Source: an uncultured Cyclobacteriaceae bacterium
Lineage (GTDB): Bacteria > Bacteroidota > Bacteroidia > Cytophagales > Cyclobacteriaceae
Assembly (NCBI GenBank): GCA_943788235.1
Contig: CALSPM010000005.1
Coordinates: forward strand, 372,001-436,000
Reading direction: 5' to 3'
DNA: 64,000 nucleotides
Under the pieces are notes generated by a model. That model worked only from the letters and a program-made list of their open reading frames with translations. It did no database searches and was not told the DNA's origin. The position numbers and the translations under genes are program-made. This document shows, one piece after another, positions 18,770-27,870 of the stretch. Every line of letters starts with the position of its first letter. Within the stretch, counting starts at the first letter, position 1.

Positions 18770-19287
18770 ACTGTCTTGATATTTTTTTGATTTTTGTATT
18801 GACATTTTCAGCCTATAGGGGTTATCAAAAAGGGTTATTGGTTGCTCTTTTTTCTTTACTATCATTTTTTTTAGGCCTTTTTATGGCGATTAAATTTACG
18901 GTACCAATCAGCGTGAAATTTTTTTCAGAGAGTGCTTATTTTGAATGGATAGCGATTGCTATTTTTATTGCCATTTTTGCCCTTTTAATTCTGGGAATTC
19001 ATTTGTTATCGAAAGCATTGAAAACGATTTTAGATTTTACGCCATTAGGAATTTTAGATAATATTTTAGGGGCGGCATTAAATATTTTTAAAATTGCATT
19101 TGTTTTGAGCATTTTATTTTGGGTTATTGATTCGTTGGGCATTGATTTTTCAAATGAGTATATAGACAATTCACTAATTTTGAGTTATATTATTCTTTTT
19201 GCTCCTAAGAGTTTCGAGGTTATCGGATCTTTTATTCCATATTTCAAGGATATATTTGATATGTTTGACCTATTTAAGAACAATTAA
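18766..19287 (+). CDS. cvpA: CvpA family membrane protein
   Basis: A 173-aa inner-membrane protein with four hydrophobic segments. Family marks are the N-terminal LDIFLIFVLTFSAYRGYQKGLL and the central LILGIHLLSKALKTILDFTPLGILDNILGAALN. CvpA is linked to colicin V production and envelope stress in enterobacteria, but its mechanism is unclear. It starts inside the yqeY stop codon, and a hydrolase gene follows after 36 bases. Confidence 0.9.
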   Translation: MNCLDIFLIFVLTFSAYRGYQKGLLVALFSLLSFFLGLFMAIKFTVPISVKFFSESAYFEWIAIAIFIAIFALLILGIHLLSKALKTILDFTPLGILDNILGAALNIFKIAFVLSILFWVIDSLGIDFSNEYIDNSLILSYIILFAPKSFEVIGSFIPYFKDIFDMFDLFKNN

Positions 19288-19323
19288 AAATTAATTTAGT
19301 CGTCACAGAATGATCGATTCATC

Positions 19324-20070
19324 ATGTTAAAAGACCAAAACGGGTTTAATTTTTTAGATAAAGGGGAAGGAGAACCGCTGATTTTACTTCATGGGCTCAT
19401 TGGAGAATTGAGTAATTGGGATGCGGTAGTAGACTATTTTTCAAAACAATATCGGGTGATTATTCCAGCATTGCCTATTTATTCTATCCCCGTCAGAAAA
19501 TTAGGACTAGAAACGCTCACTGATTTTTTAGAATCCTTTGTTGATTTTTTAGCACTAGATCAAATTAATATAATGGGGAATTCGCTAGGCGGACATATTG
19601 GGCTCATCTATGCGTTGCGGCGCAAAGAAAAAGTAAAACGGTTGATTTTAACGGGCAGTTCGGGCTTGTTTGAAAATTCTATGGGAGGATCCTACCCAAA
19701 AAGGGGAAATTATGAATATATAAAGGAACGGACGGAGTATACTTTTTACGATCCCAAAACAGCTACCAAAGCATTAGTAGATCATGTTTTCGATACCATG
19801 AAAAGTATCCAAAACTGTTTAAGTATTGTGGCCATAGCTAAATCGGCACAACGCAACAATATGTCTAAAGAACTCCACTCAGTGGCCGCTCCTACCTTAC
19901 TGGTATGGGGGTTAAACGACACCATTACCCCGCCTTATGTCGCCCATGAATTTGATAGGCTGATTCCCAATGCTACTTTGCGGTTTATTGATGAATGCTG
20001 CCATGCCCCCATGATGGAGCAGCCCAATAAATTTAACCTAATAGTAGAGGCGTTTTTAAAAAAGGCATAA
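19324..20070 (+). CDS. Alpha/beta-fold hydrolase
   Basis: A 248-aa alpha/beta hydrolase. Seen: LILLHGLIGELSNWDAVVDYF (oxyanion region), the nucleophile elbow MGNSLGGHIGL (Ser about residue 84), an acidic member in VWGLNDTITPP and the catalytic His in DECCHAPMMEQP. The substrate cannot be told from sequence. It lies between cvpA and the CBS-domain gene, five bases before the latter, so it is probably in the same transcript. It is a different gene from the hydrolase at 16791-17564. Confidence 0.87.
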   Translation: MLKDQNGFNFLDKGEGEPLILLHGLIGELSNWDAVVDYFSKQYRVIIPALPIYSIPVRKLGLETLTDFLESFVDFLALDQINIMGNSLGGHIGLIYALRRKEKVKRLILTGSSGLFENSMGGSYPKRGNYEYIKERTEYTFYDPKTATKALVDHVFDTMKSIQNCLSIVAIAKSAQRNNMSKELHSVAAPTLLVWGLNDTITPPYVAHEFDRLIPNATLRFIDECCHAPMMEQPNKFNLIVEAFLKKA

Positions 20071-20074
20071 GAGC

Positions 20075-20734
20075 ATGATTGTGAAGGATTTAATTGATTA
20101 TGGTATTCCTCTCTTAAAAAGTGAAGATAAGGTCTCAAAGGCTTTGGATTTGATGGAAGAATTTGAATGCGCCCGATTGCCTGTGGTGAAGGATGGCTAT
20201 TATGCTGGCTTTTTAGCTGAGGAAATGATTAGAAACCACAATGGTGAGCAGATCAATGATTTTAGTTTGATGGGAAAAAATGGGGAAATTGACCAAAGCA
20301 GTCATTATTATCATTTGATAAAATGTGCCCTAGAATTTGATCTGCCTTTAATTGCCATAAAAGATAATCAAGGCTTCTATTTGGGAGCGGTACCTACCGC
20401 TTCAGCTTTTGAAATGTTTGTCACGGGGTCAGCGCTGCGGATGCCTGGAGGGATTATCGTTTTATCCCTCAACTATAGAGATTATTCTCTCTCGGAAATC
20501 GGTAGAATCATTGAAAATGGCGATGCTAAAATCATCAACAGTCAGATGTCGATGGACCCAAATGATAACAGTAAAATATGGCTTACACTTAAGCTAAATA
20601 AAGAAGACATTTCACATTTAATTTCAATTTTGGAGTTCAGTGGCTATCAAATTGAGCGACATTTTAGTGCGCATTTAAATAATGAAAATACCCAAGAGCG
20701 ATACGATAGCCTGATGAACTATTTAAAAATTTAA
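20075..20734 (+). CDS. CBS-domain protein upstream of nadK
   Basis: A 219-aa cytoplasmic protein. The first 125 residues look like a pair of CBS motifs (DKVSKALDLMEEFECARLPVVKDGYYAGFLAEE and LPLIAIKDNQGFYLGAVP), which often bind adenine nucleotides. The last 80 residues (GGIIVLSLNYRDYSLSEIGRII and LKLNKEDISHLISILE) resemble an ACT-like regulatory fold. This protein stands just before nadK in many Cytophagales, so regulation of NAD kinase by nucleotides is plausible but unproven. It ends three bases before the nadK GTG. Confidence 0.85.
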   Translation: MIVKDLIDYGIPLLKSEDKVSKALDLMEEFECARLPVVKDGYYAGFLAEEMIRNHNGEQINDFSLMGKNGEIDQSSHYYHLIKCALEFDLPLIAIKDNQGFYLGAVPTASAFEMFVTGSALRMPGGIIVLSLNYRDYSLSEIGRIIENGDAKIINSQMSMDPNDNSKIWLTLKLNKEDISHLISILEFSGYQIERHFSAHLNNENTQERYDSLMNYLKI

Positions 20735-20737
20735 TTT

Positions 20738-21613
20738 GTGAAAAATATCGCCATCCATGGTAGAAAAATAAAGGCATCTTCTGTTGTAGAAGTCCAGACC
20801 TTATTGTGGCAGCTGGTTTCGAGAGGGGTTCAATTATCCCTGTCATCAGATTTTTTGAAGCTTAATGAAGCGATGTTGTCTGAATTTTCGCTAGCTGTCT
20901 ATGGCCTTAATCAGGAAAAAAAAAAATTCAATGCCTTTATTAGCATCGGAGGAGATGGTACGTTTTTGGAAACATTGACCCATGTTGGGTCTCTAGAAAT
21001 ACCCATTTTAGGAATCAATACCGGGAGGCTAGGTTTTTTGGCTTCCATTGCACAAGATCAAGTTACAGTGGCCATTGATAAATTATTAACAGGCAATTAT
21101 GAGACCGAAAAGAGGTCATTGATCTCCCTTAGCAGTAACCAAAAGGTATTTAATGGATTTAATTATGCCTTGAATGAATTTTCTATTTTGAGGAAAGATT
21201 CTTCGGCTATGATTGTCATTAAGAGCTATTTAAATGGAGATTTCTTGAATAGCTATTGGGCAGACGGCCTTATGGTTTCGACTCCTACGGGGTCAACGGG
21301 CTATTCTTTGAGCTGTGGAGGGCCTATATTGTTACCGGAGAATGAGAACTTTATCATTACACCGGTAAGTCCACATAATTTAAATATAAGACCCTTAATC
21401 GTTCCCGATACCTCTGAATTTACCTTTGAGGTAGAAAGTAGGACGAATAATTTCTTAATATCACTAGATTCAAGATCACAAACTGTCAATGATTCTATTC
21501 AAATGAAAGTTCAAAAAGCTCCTTTTCAAGCCTATTTAATTAAGGTCGAGGGTGTGAGTTTCATAGAAACTTTGAGGAATAAATTATCTTGGGGATTAGA
21601 TAAACGCAATTAA
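20738..21613 (+). CDS. nadK: NAD kinase
   Basis: Phosphorylates NAD+ to NADP+ in the cytoplasm. The 291 aa match the family. Seen: GGDGTFLETLTHVG (the GGDG catalytic motif), the GINTGRLGFLA loop, NEFSILRKDSS, the conserved DGLMVSTPTGSTGYSLSCGGPI and a C-terminal beta region. The start is GTG at 20738, giving MKNIAIHGRK, which fits the usual NadK N-terminus. It is preceded by the CBS-domain gene and followed, after 66 bases, by the DUF6089 gene. Confidence 0.97.
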   Translation: MKNIAIHGRKIKASSVVEVQTLLWQLVSRGVQLSLSSDFLKLNEAMLSEFSLAVYGLNQEKKKFNAFISIGGDGTFLETLTHVGSLEIPILGINTGRLGFLASIAQDQVTVAIDKLLTGNYETEKRSLISLSSNQKVFNGFNYALNEFSILRKDSSAMIVIKSYLNGDFLNSYWADGLMVSTPTGSTGYSLSCGGPILLPENENFIITPVSPHNLNIRPLIVPDTSEFTFEVESRTNNFLISLDSRSQTVNDSIQMKVQKAPFQAYLIKVEGVSFIETLRNKLSWGLDKRN

Positions 21614-21679
21614 CTTGTGTTCGGCTCGTTTCTATTGATATAAGATTAAAATCATGGGTAATAAAGCAACTAATAAGTT

Positions 21680-22372
21680 TTGAAAAAAGGGATCATCATT
21701 GTTTTTATATTGAATGTAAGTTTGGTGCAAGCCCAGTTTTTGGAATTTGGAACTGGAATTGGTTTTTTTAATTACAGCGGTGATATGGCCCGGGGATACA
21801 AATTTTCTACGATTCAATTTGGGAGTACTTTTTTTAATAGAATGAATTTTTCGAGTCATGTTTCACTCAAAACAGCGCTAGGTTTTGGAGGGCTTAGAGG
21901 ATCAGATCAAAATCCATTGGATCCCGCCGCAGCCATCAGATTGGCCTCTTTTAATCACAAAATAGCTGATTTTTCCTCTGTACTCGAATATGATTTTTTG
22001 AATTACAAGAAAAAAAATTCCGTGGTAAGATGGAGTCCCTATGCCTATTTTGGTTTGGGGTTTCTCACCATTTTCCCCTCGTCTACTTCAACAGAAGATT
22101 TAAGTACGATCCAATTAACAATTCCCGTGGGTATTGGATTTAAACATTTAATAAGAAGACGTTTTATGGCGGGATTTGAAGTGGGGGTTCGAGGGCTCTC
22201 TTTTGATGAAATTGATGGGATCTCAGAGGGAGATTTGTCACAAAAGGATTTTCAGTTTGGAAATCCAAATGATATGGATTGGTACAGCTTTGTAGGTCTT
22301 TCGCTGAGTGTTATGATTTATAAAATACCCTGTCCTTTTCCTTATGATCCCAATCAATGGAGGAAAAATTAA
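21680..22372 (+). CDS. DUF6089-type outer-membrane beta-barrel protein
   Basis: A 230-aa exported protein starting at a TTG (MKKGIIIVFIL), with a signal peptide ending near VQAQF. The rest is strand-rich, with repeated aromatic and glycine pairs (FGTGIGFFNYSGDM, WSPYAYFGLGFLTIFPS, GFEVGVRGLSFDEIDG), as in small outer-membrane barrels. It ends with a short cytosine-poor tail, YDPNQWRKN. Its place before uppS and bamA is conserved in Cytophagales and suggests an envelope role. Its exact function is unknown. Confidence 0.82.
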   Translation: MKKGIIIVFILNVSLVQAQFLEFGTGIGFFNYSGDMARGYKFSTIQFGSTFFNRMNFSSHVSLKTALGFGGLRGSDQNPLDPAAAIRLASFNHKIADFSSVLEYDFLNYKKKNSVVRWSPYAYFGLGFLTIFPSSTSTEDLSTIQLTIPVGIGFKHLIRRRFMAGFEVGVRGLSFDEIDGISEGDLSQKDFQFGNPNDMDWYSFVGLSLSVMIYKIPCPFPYDPNQWRKN

Positions 22373-22459
22373 AAAAAAAAGTTAAATGCATACGATCCAT
22401 TATTATGTTCTTGAAAAAAGTGGCATTTTTGTACGCTTTTTAAAAAAGGCTCTTTTAGA

Positions 22460-23200
22460 ATGATTGTGAAACGAGACGGACGTGAAATCCCCAAACATAT
22501 TGCCGTAATTATGGATGGTAATGGACGTTGGGCCAAAAAACAGGGCGCTATGCGTATTTTTGGTCATCGGAGCGGGGTCCAGGCAGTCCGTGATATCACT
22601 GAGGGTTGCGCGGAGTTAGGAGTTGATCATTTGACGCTTTATGCTTTTTCTACAGAAAATTGGTCACGCCCTCAAAAGGAAGTTAATGGATTGATGAATT
22701 TGTTGATCAAGACGATTAATGGTGAATTACCTACATTGATGAAAAATAGGGTGCGCTTGACAGCGATAGGGGATTTACAAGGGCTTGCGACTGGAGTGCA
22801 TAAAAAATTATCGGTAGCGATTGATGAAACAAAATTAAATAAGGGGTTGAATTTGATATTGGCTTTGAATTACAGTGGTAGATGGGATTTAACCCAGGCT
22901 TTTAAGGTCATTTGTGGTGAGGTAATTAAAGGGACCATCAAACCCGAAGTAATAGATGAGGACTTGGTGTCTGACTATTTGTCAACGAAGAGTATCCCTG
23001 ATCCTGAATTACTGATTAGAACCAGTGGGGAAATGAGGATTAGCAACTTTTTATTGTGGCAATTGGCTTATTCGGAGTTTTTTTTTACCGAGGTACTTTG
23101 GCCAGATTTCAGGAAAGAGCATTTAAATCTAGCGATAGATTCTTTTAATGACCGTGAACGCCGATTCGGTAAAACCAGTGAACAATTAGATTTTCAATGA
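22460..23200 (+). CDS. uppS: Isoprenyl (undecaprenyl diphosphate) synthase
   Basis: A cis-prenyltransferase of 246 aa that makes undecaprenyl diphosphate, the lipid carrier for cell wall and polysaccharide synthesis. Seen: IAVIMDGNGRWAKKQG with the catalytic Asp, the GHRSGVQAVRDITEGCAELGV helix, LTLYAFSTENWSRPQ, and the C-terminal DPELLIRTSGEMRISNFLLWQLAYSE block. Its last codons overlap the bamA ATG by four bases. The polysaccharide transferase at 58180 would need this carrier. Confidence 0.97.
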   Translation: MIVKRDGREIPKHIAVIMDGNGRWAKKQGAMRIFGHRSGVQAVRDITEGCAELGVDHLTLYAFSTENWSRPQKEVNGLMNLLIKTINGELPTLMKNRVRLTAIGDLQGLATGVHKKLSVAIDETKLNKGLNLILALNYSGRWDLTQAFKVICGEVIKGTIKPEVIDEDLVSDYLSTKSIPDPELLIRTSGEMRISNFLLWQLAYSEFFFTEVLWPDFRKEHLNLAIDSFNDRERRFGKTSEQLDFQ

Positions 23201-25869
23201 AGTTAATTAACATTTTTATTCTGTTGTATCTGCTCTCGGTGACGAGCTATGGACAATTAATTTTTGGACAAAATCGCAAAAAAACAAACGAAGCCATTGA
23301 GATAAACTATGCGAGCCCTCGTGAACTAGAGATCGCAGATATCGAAATAAGAGGACTTCAGTTCCTTGACAACAATGCACTGACCTCTCTTTCAGGATTA
23401 AAAGTGGGTGATAAAATCAAGATTCCTGGAGATGAAATTAGTTTGGCGATAAAGAAACTTTGGAAGCAGGGGATCATAGGTAATATTGCTATTTTTGCAT
23501 CCAAAATCGAAGGGAATCAAGTTTGGTTAGTCATTGAGCTTTCAGAAAGGCCTAGATTGATGAAATATGATTTTGAAGGGGTAAGTAAGGGTCATCAAAC
23601 AGAAATAGAGGACGACCTTGAGCTCACTAAGGGCAAAATCATTACTGATGTAGTAATTAAGAATACAGAATTAGCTGTTCGAAAATTTTATGAAGCAAAA
23701 GGGTTTTTTAATGCAGAGGTAACGCTCGGCCAAAGGATTGATACCGTCATTAGAAACAGTGCAGTTTTGATGATTAAGGTGGACAAGGGGAGGAAAGTTA
23801 AAATTTATGACATCAACTTTCACGGCAACGAGCATTTCAGTGATTCTAAGTTGAGGAGTAAGTTTAAGAAGACAGGAGAAACACCGCGGTTTAGTCTTCC
23901 TTCAGCACTTTTAGTTAACGCCATCAAACTAGTAAATCCTAAGCATTTGTTTTATTTTATGACACATAAGGATACCGCAACGACTCAGGAATTTAGAGAT
24001 CAATTGAGCAATGTCGCAAAGTTAAACTTCTTTAAGCCATCAAAATTTGTCAAAGAAGAATTTGTGAATGACAAAACGGCATTGATAAGTTTTCTTAATT
24101 CAAAAGGCTATAGAGATGCAGCCATTATGTCGGACACTAATTATGCGATCAATGAAAAGTATATGAATATCGACATTGACATCTTTGAAGGTCGTCAGTA
24201 TTATTTTAGAGAGATCAAGTGGGAAGGAAATTTTATTTATGACGATGCTACTTTATCGAAGGTATTGGGCGTACAAAAAGGAGATATTTACGATTTGGAG
24301 TTGATTCAGACAAAGTTGAATTATGATCCGACCGGAGTGGATGTCAGCTCTCTGTATATGGATGATGGTTATCTATTTTTTAATATAAATCCTGTTGAGG
24401 TGGGTGTTTTGGGAGACTCTATAGACTTAGAAATGCGAGTTTTTGAAGGGGGACAAGCGACCATCAAAAAAGTTTTGATAACAGGAAATGAAAAGACCAA
24501 AGATTATGTAGTGAGACGAGAACTTCGAACCGTTCCCGGGCAAAAATTTAGTAGAGAATTGTTGATTAGAACGCAGCGAGAATTATCCCAATTGGGTTAT
24601 TTTGATCCTCAGAAGGTGAACCCGATTCCCGTACCCAATATGGTAGATGAGACCGTTGATATTGAATGGGAGCTCGTGGAGCAACCCAGTGATCAAATAG
24701 AATTATCAGGAGGTTGGGGAGGCTATTATGGTTTCGTAGGTACGTTGGGTGTCAGTTTTAATAATTTCTCTATCAGAGAAGCAATGAAGTTCGAAAAGTT
24801 TCCTCCTATGGGAGATGGTCAAAGATTGTCGGTGAGAGCCCAAGCCAACGGAAGGCGCTATCAGAGTTATACAGCGAGCTTTCAAGAACCTTGGTTGGGA
24901 GGGAAAAAGCCAAATAGTTTTGGAATCAGTTATAATCATTCCGTTCAACGCTATTTAAACTTTCAAGACAATACAACGATTGGTTCATTAAGTGTGAACA
25001 GTTTTTCCGTTTCCTTAGGTAGAAGAGTAAATTGGCCTGATGATTTCTTTGTCATCAGCAATGCGGTATCCCTTTCAAAATACTCTCTATATAACTATCA
25101 AGGTTTCAGTTTAGGGTTTGCTACGGGGGATGCCAATAGTTTTGTGTTTAATACGACGGTTTCGAGAAGATCATCCGATAATCCCATGTATCCGCAACGA
25201 GGGTCTGATATTTCATTGAGTTTAAATATAACACCTCCTTATTCGCTATTTAACGATCTCAACTATGAAACAGCGATTCCAGAGGATAAATACAAATGGG
25301 TTGAATATCATAAGTGGAATTTTGACTTTAGATATTATTTACCTATTATTCCTAAGCTTGTATTGGCGCCAAGAGTTCATTTTGGATTTATTGGATCCTA
25401 TTCTGATAAAGCATCTGTGGGTCCTTTTGAAAGGTTCGTTTTGGGAGGAGATGGTTTGACGGGCCAAAATTTCATCTTAGGTACGGACGTTATTGGGTTG
25501 CGTGGTTATCCTAACCCACAACAAAGCGCACGTAAGGAGACATCATTAACACCTTTTGACAGTGAAACCAATATTTTGGGAGGTATTGCTTTTACAAAAT
25601 ACATTTTGGAATTGAGATATCCGGTTTCTTTGAATCCAACGGCTACCATTTATCTATTGACTTTCGTTGAAGGGGGTAACAATTGGAACAACTCGGAGGC
25701 TTACAATCCTTATAAGCTTTATAGATCCGCTGGTATTGGAGCAAGAATTTTTATGCCTGCTTTTGGGCTCTTGGGTATTGATTATGGGTATGGATTTGAT
25801 GCCATACCTGGAACCAATGAGCGTTCAGGGGGCCAATTTCACTTTTCAATTGGACAACAAATCAGATAA
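23197..25869 (+). CDS. bamA: Outer-membrane protein assembly factor BamA
   Basis: An 890-aa Omp85 protein that inserts beta-barrel proteins into the outer membrane. A signal peptide (MKLINIFILLYLLSVTSYG) is followed by about five POTRA domains up to about residue 490 (IADIEIRGLQFLDNNAL, KIYDINFHGNEHFSDSKL, YYFREIKWEGNF, TIKKVLITGNEKTKDYVV), then a 16-strand barrel. The RGYP motif of lid loop 6 is present as GLRGYPN (about residue 770). It overlaps uppS and is followed directly by two Skp-like genes, giving a complete outer-membrane biogenesis set. Confidence 0.97.
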   Translation: MKLINIFILLYLLSVTSYGQLIFGQNRKKTNEAIEINYASPRELEIADIEIRGLQFLDNNALTSLSGLKVGDKIKIPGDEISLAIKKLWKQGIIGNIAIFASKIEGNQVWLVIELSERPRLMKYDFEGVSKGHQTEIEDDLELTKGKIITDVVIKNTELAVRKFYEAKGFFNAEVTLGQRIDTVIRNSAVLMIKVDKGRKVKIYDINFHGNEHFSDSKLRSKFKKTGETPRFSLPSALLVNAIKLVNPKHLFYFMTHKDTATTQEFRDQLSNVAKLNFFKPSKFVKEEFVNDKTALISFLNSKGYRDAAIMSDTNYAINEKYMNIDIDIFEGRQYYFREIKWEGNFIYDDATLSKVLGVQKGDIYDLELIQTKLNYDPTGVDVSSLYMDDGYLFFNINPVEVGVLGDSIDLEMRVFEGGQATIKKVLITGNEKTKDYVVRRELRTVPGQKFSRELLIRTQRELSQLGYFDPQKVNPIPVPNMVDETVDIEWELVEQPSDQIELSGGWGGYYGFVGTLGVSFNNFSIREAMKFEKFPPMGDGQRLSVRAQANGRRYQSYTASFQEPWLGGKKPNSFGISYNHSVQRYLNFQDNTTIGSLSVNSFSVSLGRRVNWPDDFFVISNAVSLSKYSLYNYQGFSLGFATGDANSFVFNTTVSRRSSDNPMYPQRGSDISLSLNITPPYSLFNDLNYETAIPEDKYKWVEYHKWNFDFRYYLPIIPKLVLAPRVHFGFIGSYSDKASVGPFERFVLGGDGLTGQNFILGTDVIGLRGYPNPQQSARKETSLTPFDSETNILGGIAFTKYILELRYPVSLNPTATIYLLTFVEGGNNWNNSEAYNPYKLYRSAGIGARIFMPAFGLLGIDYGYGFDAIPGTNERSGGQFHFSIGQQIR

Positions 25870-26402
25870 TGTTTAGATCCCTTATATTTACGTTATTATC
25901 CTTGTCATGTTTGCCTAATCTGAATGCACAAAAATTTGGCTACATTGACCTGAGTTATATTTTAGGGGAAATGCCAGCCTACGCCGAAGCACAAAATGAA
26001 ATAAATACTTTAGCTAAAGCTTGGGAGCAAGAAATTAGAGAAATGTACGAGGAAGTACAAAATTTAGAAACGAAATATAAGGCTGAGGAGGTATTACTGA
26101 CCGTAGGAATGAAAGAAGACCGGACCTACGAAATAGATGTCGAAAAACAGAAATTAAAGGAATATCAGAAAAAGATTTTTGGATCTGAAGGCTTATATTT
26201 TTTAAAGAAAAAAGAGCTCATAAAACCTGTACAAGATCTTGTTTTTGAGGCTTCGGAGCGCGTTGCAAAGAGCAATAGATTGGCTATTGTTTTTGATAAA
26301 TCAGGTGAAATGGTAATGATTTATACAGATCCTATTCACGATTATACTGATTTTGTTTTAGAAGAGTTAGGTTTGCTGAGCAATGAAGCAACCTCTAATT
26401 AA
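25869..26402 (+). CDS. OmpH/Skp family periplasmic chaperone (copy 1)
   Basis: A 177-aa exported protein with a signal peptide (MFRSLIFTLLSLSCLPNLNAQ). After it comes FGYIDLSYILGEMPAYAEAQNEI, the usual OmpH start, then a long charged coiled coil (about 45-130) and a short C-terminal beta segment (LAIVFDKSGEMVMIYTDP). Skp binds unfolded outer-membrane proteins. It overlaps the bamA stop by one base. The second copy follows after 21 bases. Confidence 0.92.
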   Translation: MFRSLIFTLLSLSCLPNLNAQKFGYIDLSYILGEMPAYAEAQNEINTLAKAWEQEIREMYEEVQNLETKYKAEEVLLTVGMKEDRTYEIDVEKQKLKEYQKKIFGSEGLYFLKKKELIKPVQDLVFEASERVAKSNRLAIVFDKSGEMVMIYTDPIHDYTDFVLEELGLLSNEATSN

Positions 26403-26423
26403 AATTTATTTAATTTATATATT

Positions 26424-26954
26424 ATGAAAATCAAGTTATTAATATGTGCGCTAGCCATGTTCACAATGAGTGTAACAAATGCACAAGAATTGAAGATTGG
26501 CTATACAAATGCAGAATATTTGTTAGGTTTATTACCCGAGGCAAAACAAATTGAGGCTGATTTGAGGGCTTATGAAACACAGTTACAAAATCAGTTGAAA
26601 GCTAAGTATCAAGATTTACAGACCAAAATAGGAGATTATCAAGCCAATGAGGCGAGTTACAACGAGTTGATCAAGGCAGATAAGCAACGTGAGCTTACCG
26701 GCTTGCAGGAGTCCCTGCAACAATTCCAAACTGATGCTGAGCAATCATTGGTGACCAAGCGGAATCAATTATTACAGCCTGCAGTTGAAAAAATAGGAAC
26801 AGCTATACAGGCTGTTGCCGAAGAAAATGGATTTTCAATGGTATTGAGTGCGGGAAGTCCAGGCTTTGATGTATTACTTTATGCAAGTGAACAACATGAT
26901 ATCTCTGAATTGGTTCTAAAAAAGTTAGGAATCGATCCACCATCTGGAAATTAG
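26424..26954 (+). CDS. OmpH/Skp family periplasmic chaperone (copy 2)
   Basis: A 176-aa Skp-like chaperone with a signal peptide ending at MSVTNAQ, then LKIGYTNAEYLLGLLPEAKQIEADL, a Gln-rich coiled coil and the C-terminal FSMVLSAGSPGFDVLLYASEQHDISELV. It resembles the first copy in plan but not closely in sequence, so the duplication is old. The last gene of the envelope string, it ends just before a palindromic terminator. Confidence 0.92.
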   Translation: MKIKLLICALAMFTMSVTNAQELKIGYTNAEYLLGLLPEAKQIEADLRAYETQLQNQLKAKYQDLQTKIGDYQANEASYNELIKADKQRELTGLQESLQQFQTDAEQSLVTKRNQLLQPAVEKIGTAIQAVAEENGFSMVLSAGSPGFDVLLYASEQHDISELVLKKLGIDPPSGN

Positions 26955-26964
26955 GCTTTTAACT

Positions 26965-26989
26965 AAAACCTGGCTAGCCAGGTTTTTTT
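26965..26989. terminator. Palindromic terminator after the second ompH gene
   Basis: AAAACCTGG and CCAGGTTTT flank a CTAG centre, giving a nine-base stem at 26965-26986 (effectively a 22-base palindrome), and more T's follow to 26989. It works on both strands. The stop codon (26974-26976) of the convergent EamA gene lies inside the palindrome. Confidence 0.85.
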
Positions 26990-27867
26990 ATGACTTTTTT
27001 GCTGTTGGAGATAAATATACCGAGCATAATTGCCAGCATACTTGCGAGTTGTAAAAGGCCCAATTTTTCACCATCTATGAAACCCCAAAAAACGGAAATT
27101 ATTGGAATCAGATAAGTGACAGAGGTAGAGAAGACGGCATTGGTAAGTTGGACCATCTTATTAAATAAAATAAGGGCGAGGGCCGTACCAAGAACACCTA
27201 AAATTACGATATAACCTGAAGCCATCAATACTTTTGGTTCATGGATGTGATCTAAAAATGGGGTAAGGAGTAAGAGATAAATAACGGCCAATGGTCCCAC
27301 CATGATTAAAGAGAGACTGGCAATACTGAGAGCTTTTAAGCCACCTAAATAATGTTTAATAATGTTAGCATTGATTCCATAAAATACCGTGGCTATCACT
27401 ACGAAAAAGGTATAATAATTGAATGAAAGCTGGCCATTTTCTCTTGTGGAAATAAGGAAAAGGGTACCCAAAAAGCCTAACGCGACGCCGAAATAAACCC
27501 TTTTATCAGGTTTTACATTAAAGAATAAAACCGAAATAATGATTGTGAAAAAGGGTGTGAGTGCATTCATGATTCCTGTCAAAGCACTAGGTAATTTAGT
27601 TTGAGCCAGTGCAAAAAATAATGCAGGCAGTAAACTGCCCATAAAGCCTACCAATATCAGAGAGGTAATATTTTTTTTATTTATCAGCTTGATTCGATTT
27701 ACCGCAAAGGGCAGAAGCACCAATGAGGCCGATGCGATCCTCAATGTAGCAACTTCTTCAGGGCCTAGAGCCGTCAGTCCCTTTTTTATGAGTATAAAGG
27801 AACTCCCCCATATTGTAGATAAAATTACGAAAAGAGCCCAAGCCAGGGCGGGATGTTTTGTAGTCAT
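26974..27867 (-). CDS. EamA/DMT-family transporter
   Basis: A 297-aa inner-membrane protein with ten predicted helices in two EamA repeats. Seen: FVILSTIWGSSFILIKKGLTALGPEEVATLRI at the N-terminus and MGSLLPALFFALAQTKLPSALTGIMNALTPFF, both typical of the drug/metabolite transporter superfamily. Such proteins usually export or import small metabolites or amino acids, and the substrate is not predictable. It follows dusB by three bases, so the two are probably co-transcribed. Its TAG stop lies within the shared palindromic terminator. Confidence 0.9.
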   Translation of the reverse strand: MTTKHPALAWALFVILSTIWGSSFILIKKGLTALGPEEVATLRIASASLVLLPFAVNRIKLINKKNITSLILVGFMGSLLPALFFALAQTKLPSALTGIMNALTPFFTIIISVLFFNVKPDKRVYFGVALGFLGTLFLISTRENGQLSFNYYTFFVVIATVFYGINANIIKHYLGGLKALSIASLSLIMVGPLAVIYLLLLTPFLDHIHEPKVLMASGYIVILGVLGTALALILFNKMVQLTNAVFSTSVTYLIPIISVFWGFIDGEKLGLLQLASMLAIMLGIFISNSKKVIKKPG

Positions 27868-27870
27868 GGG

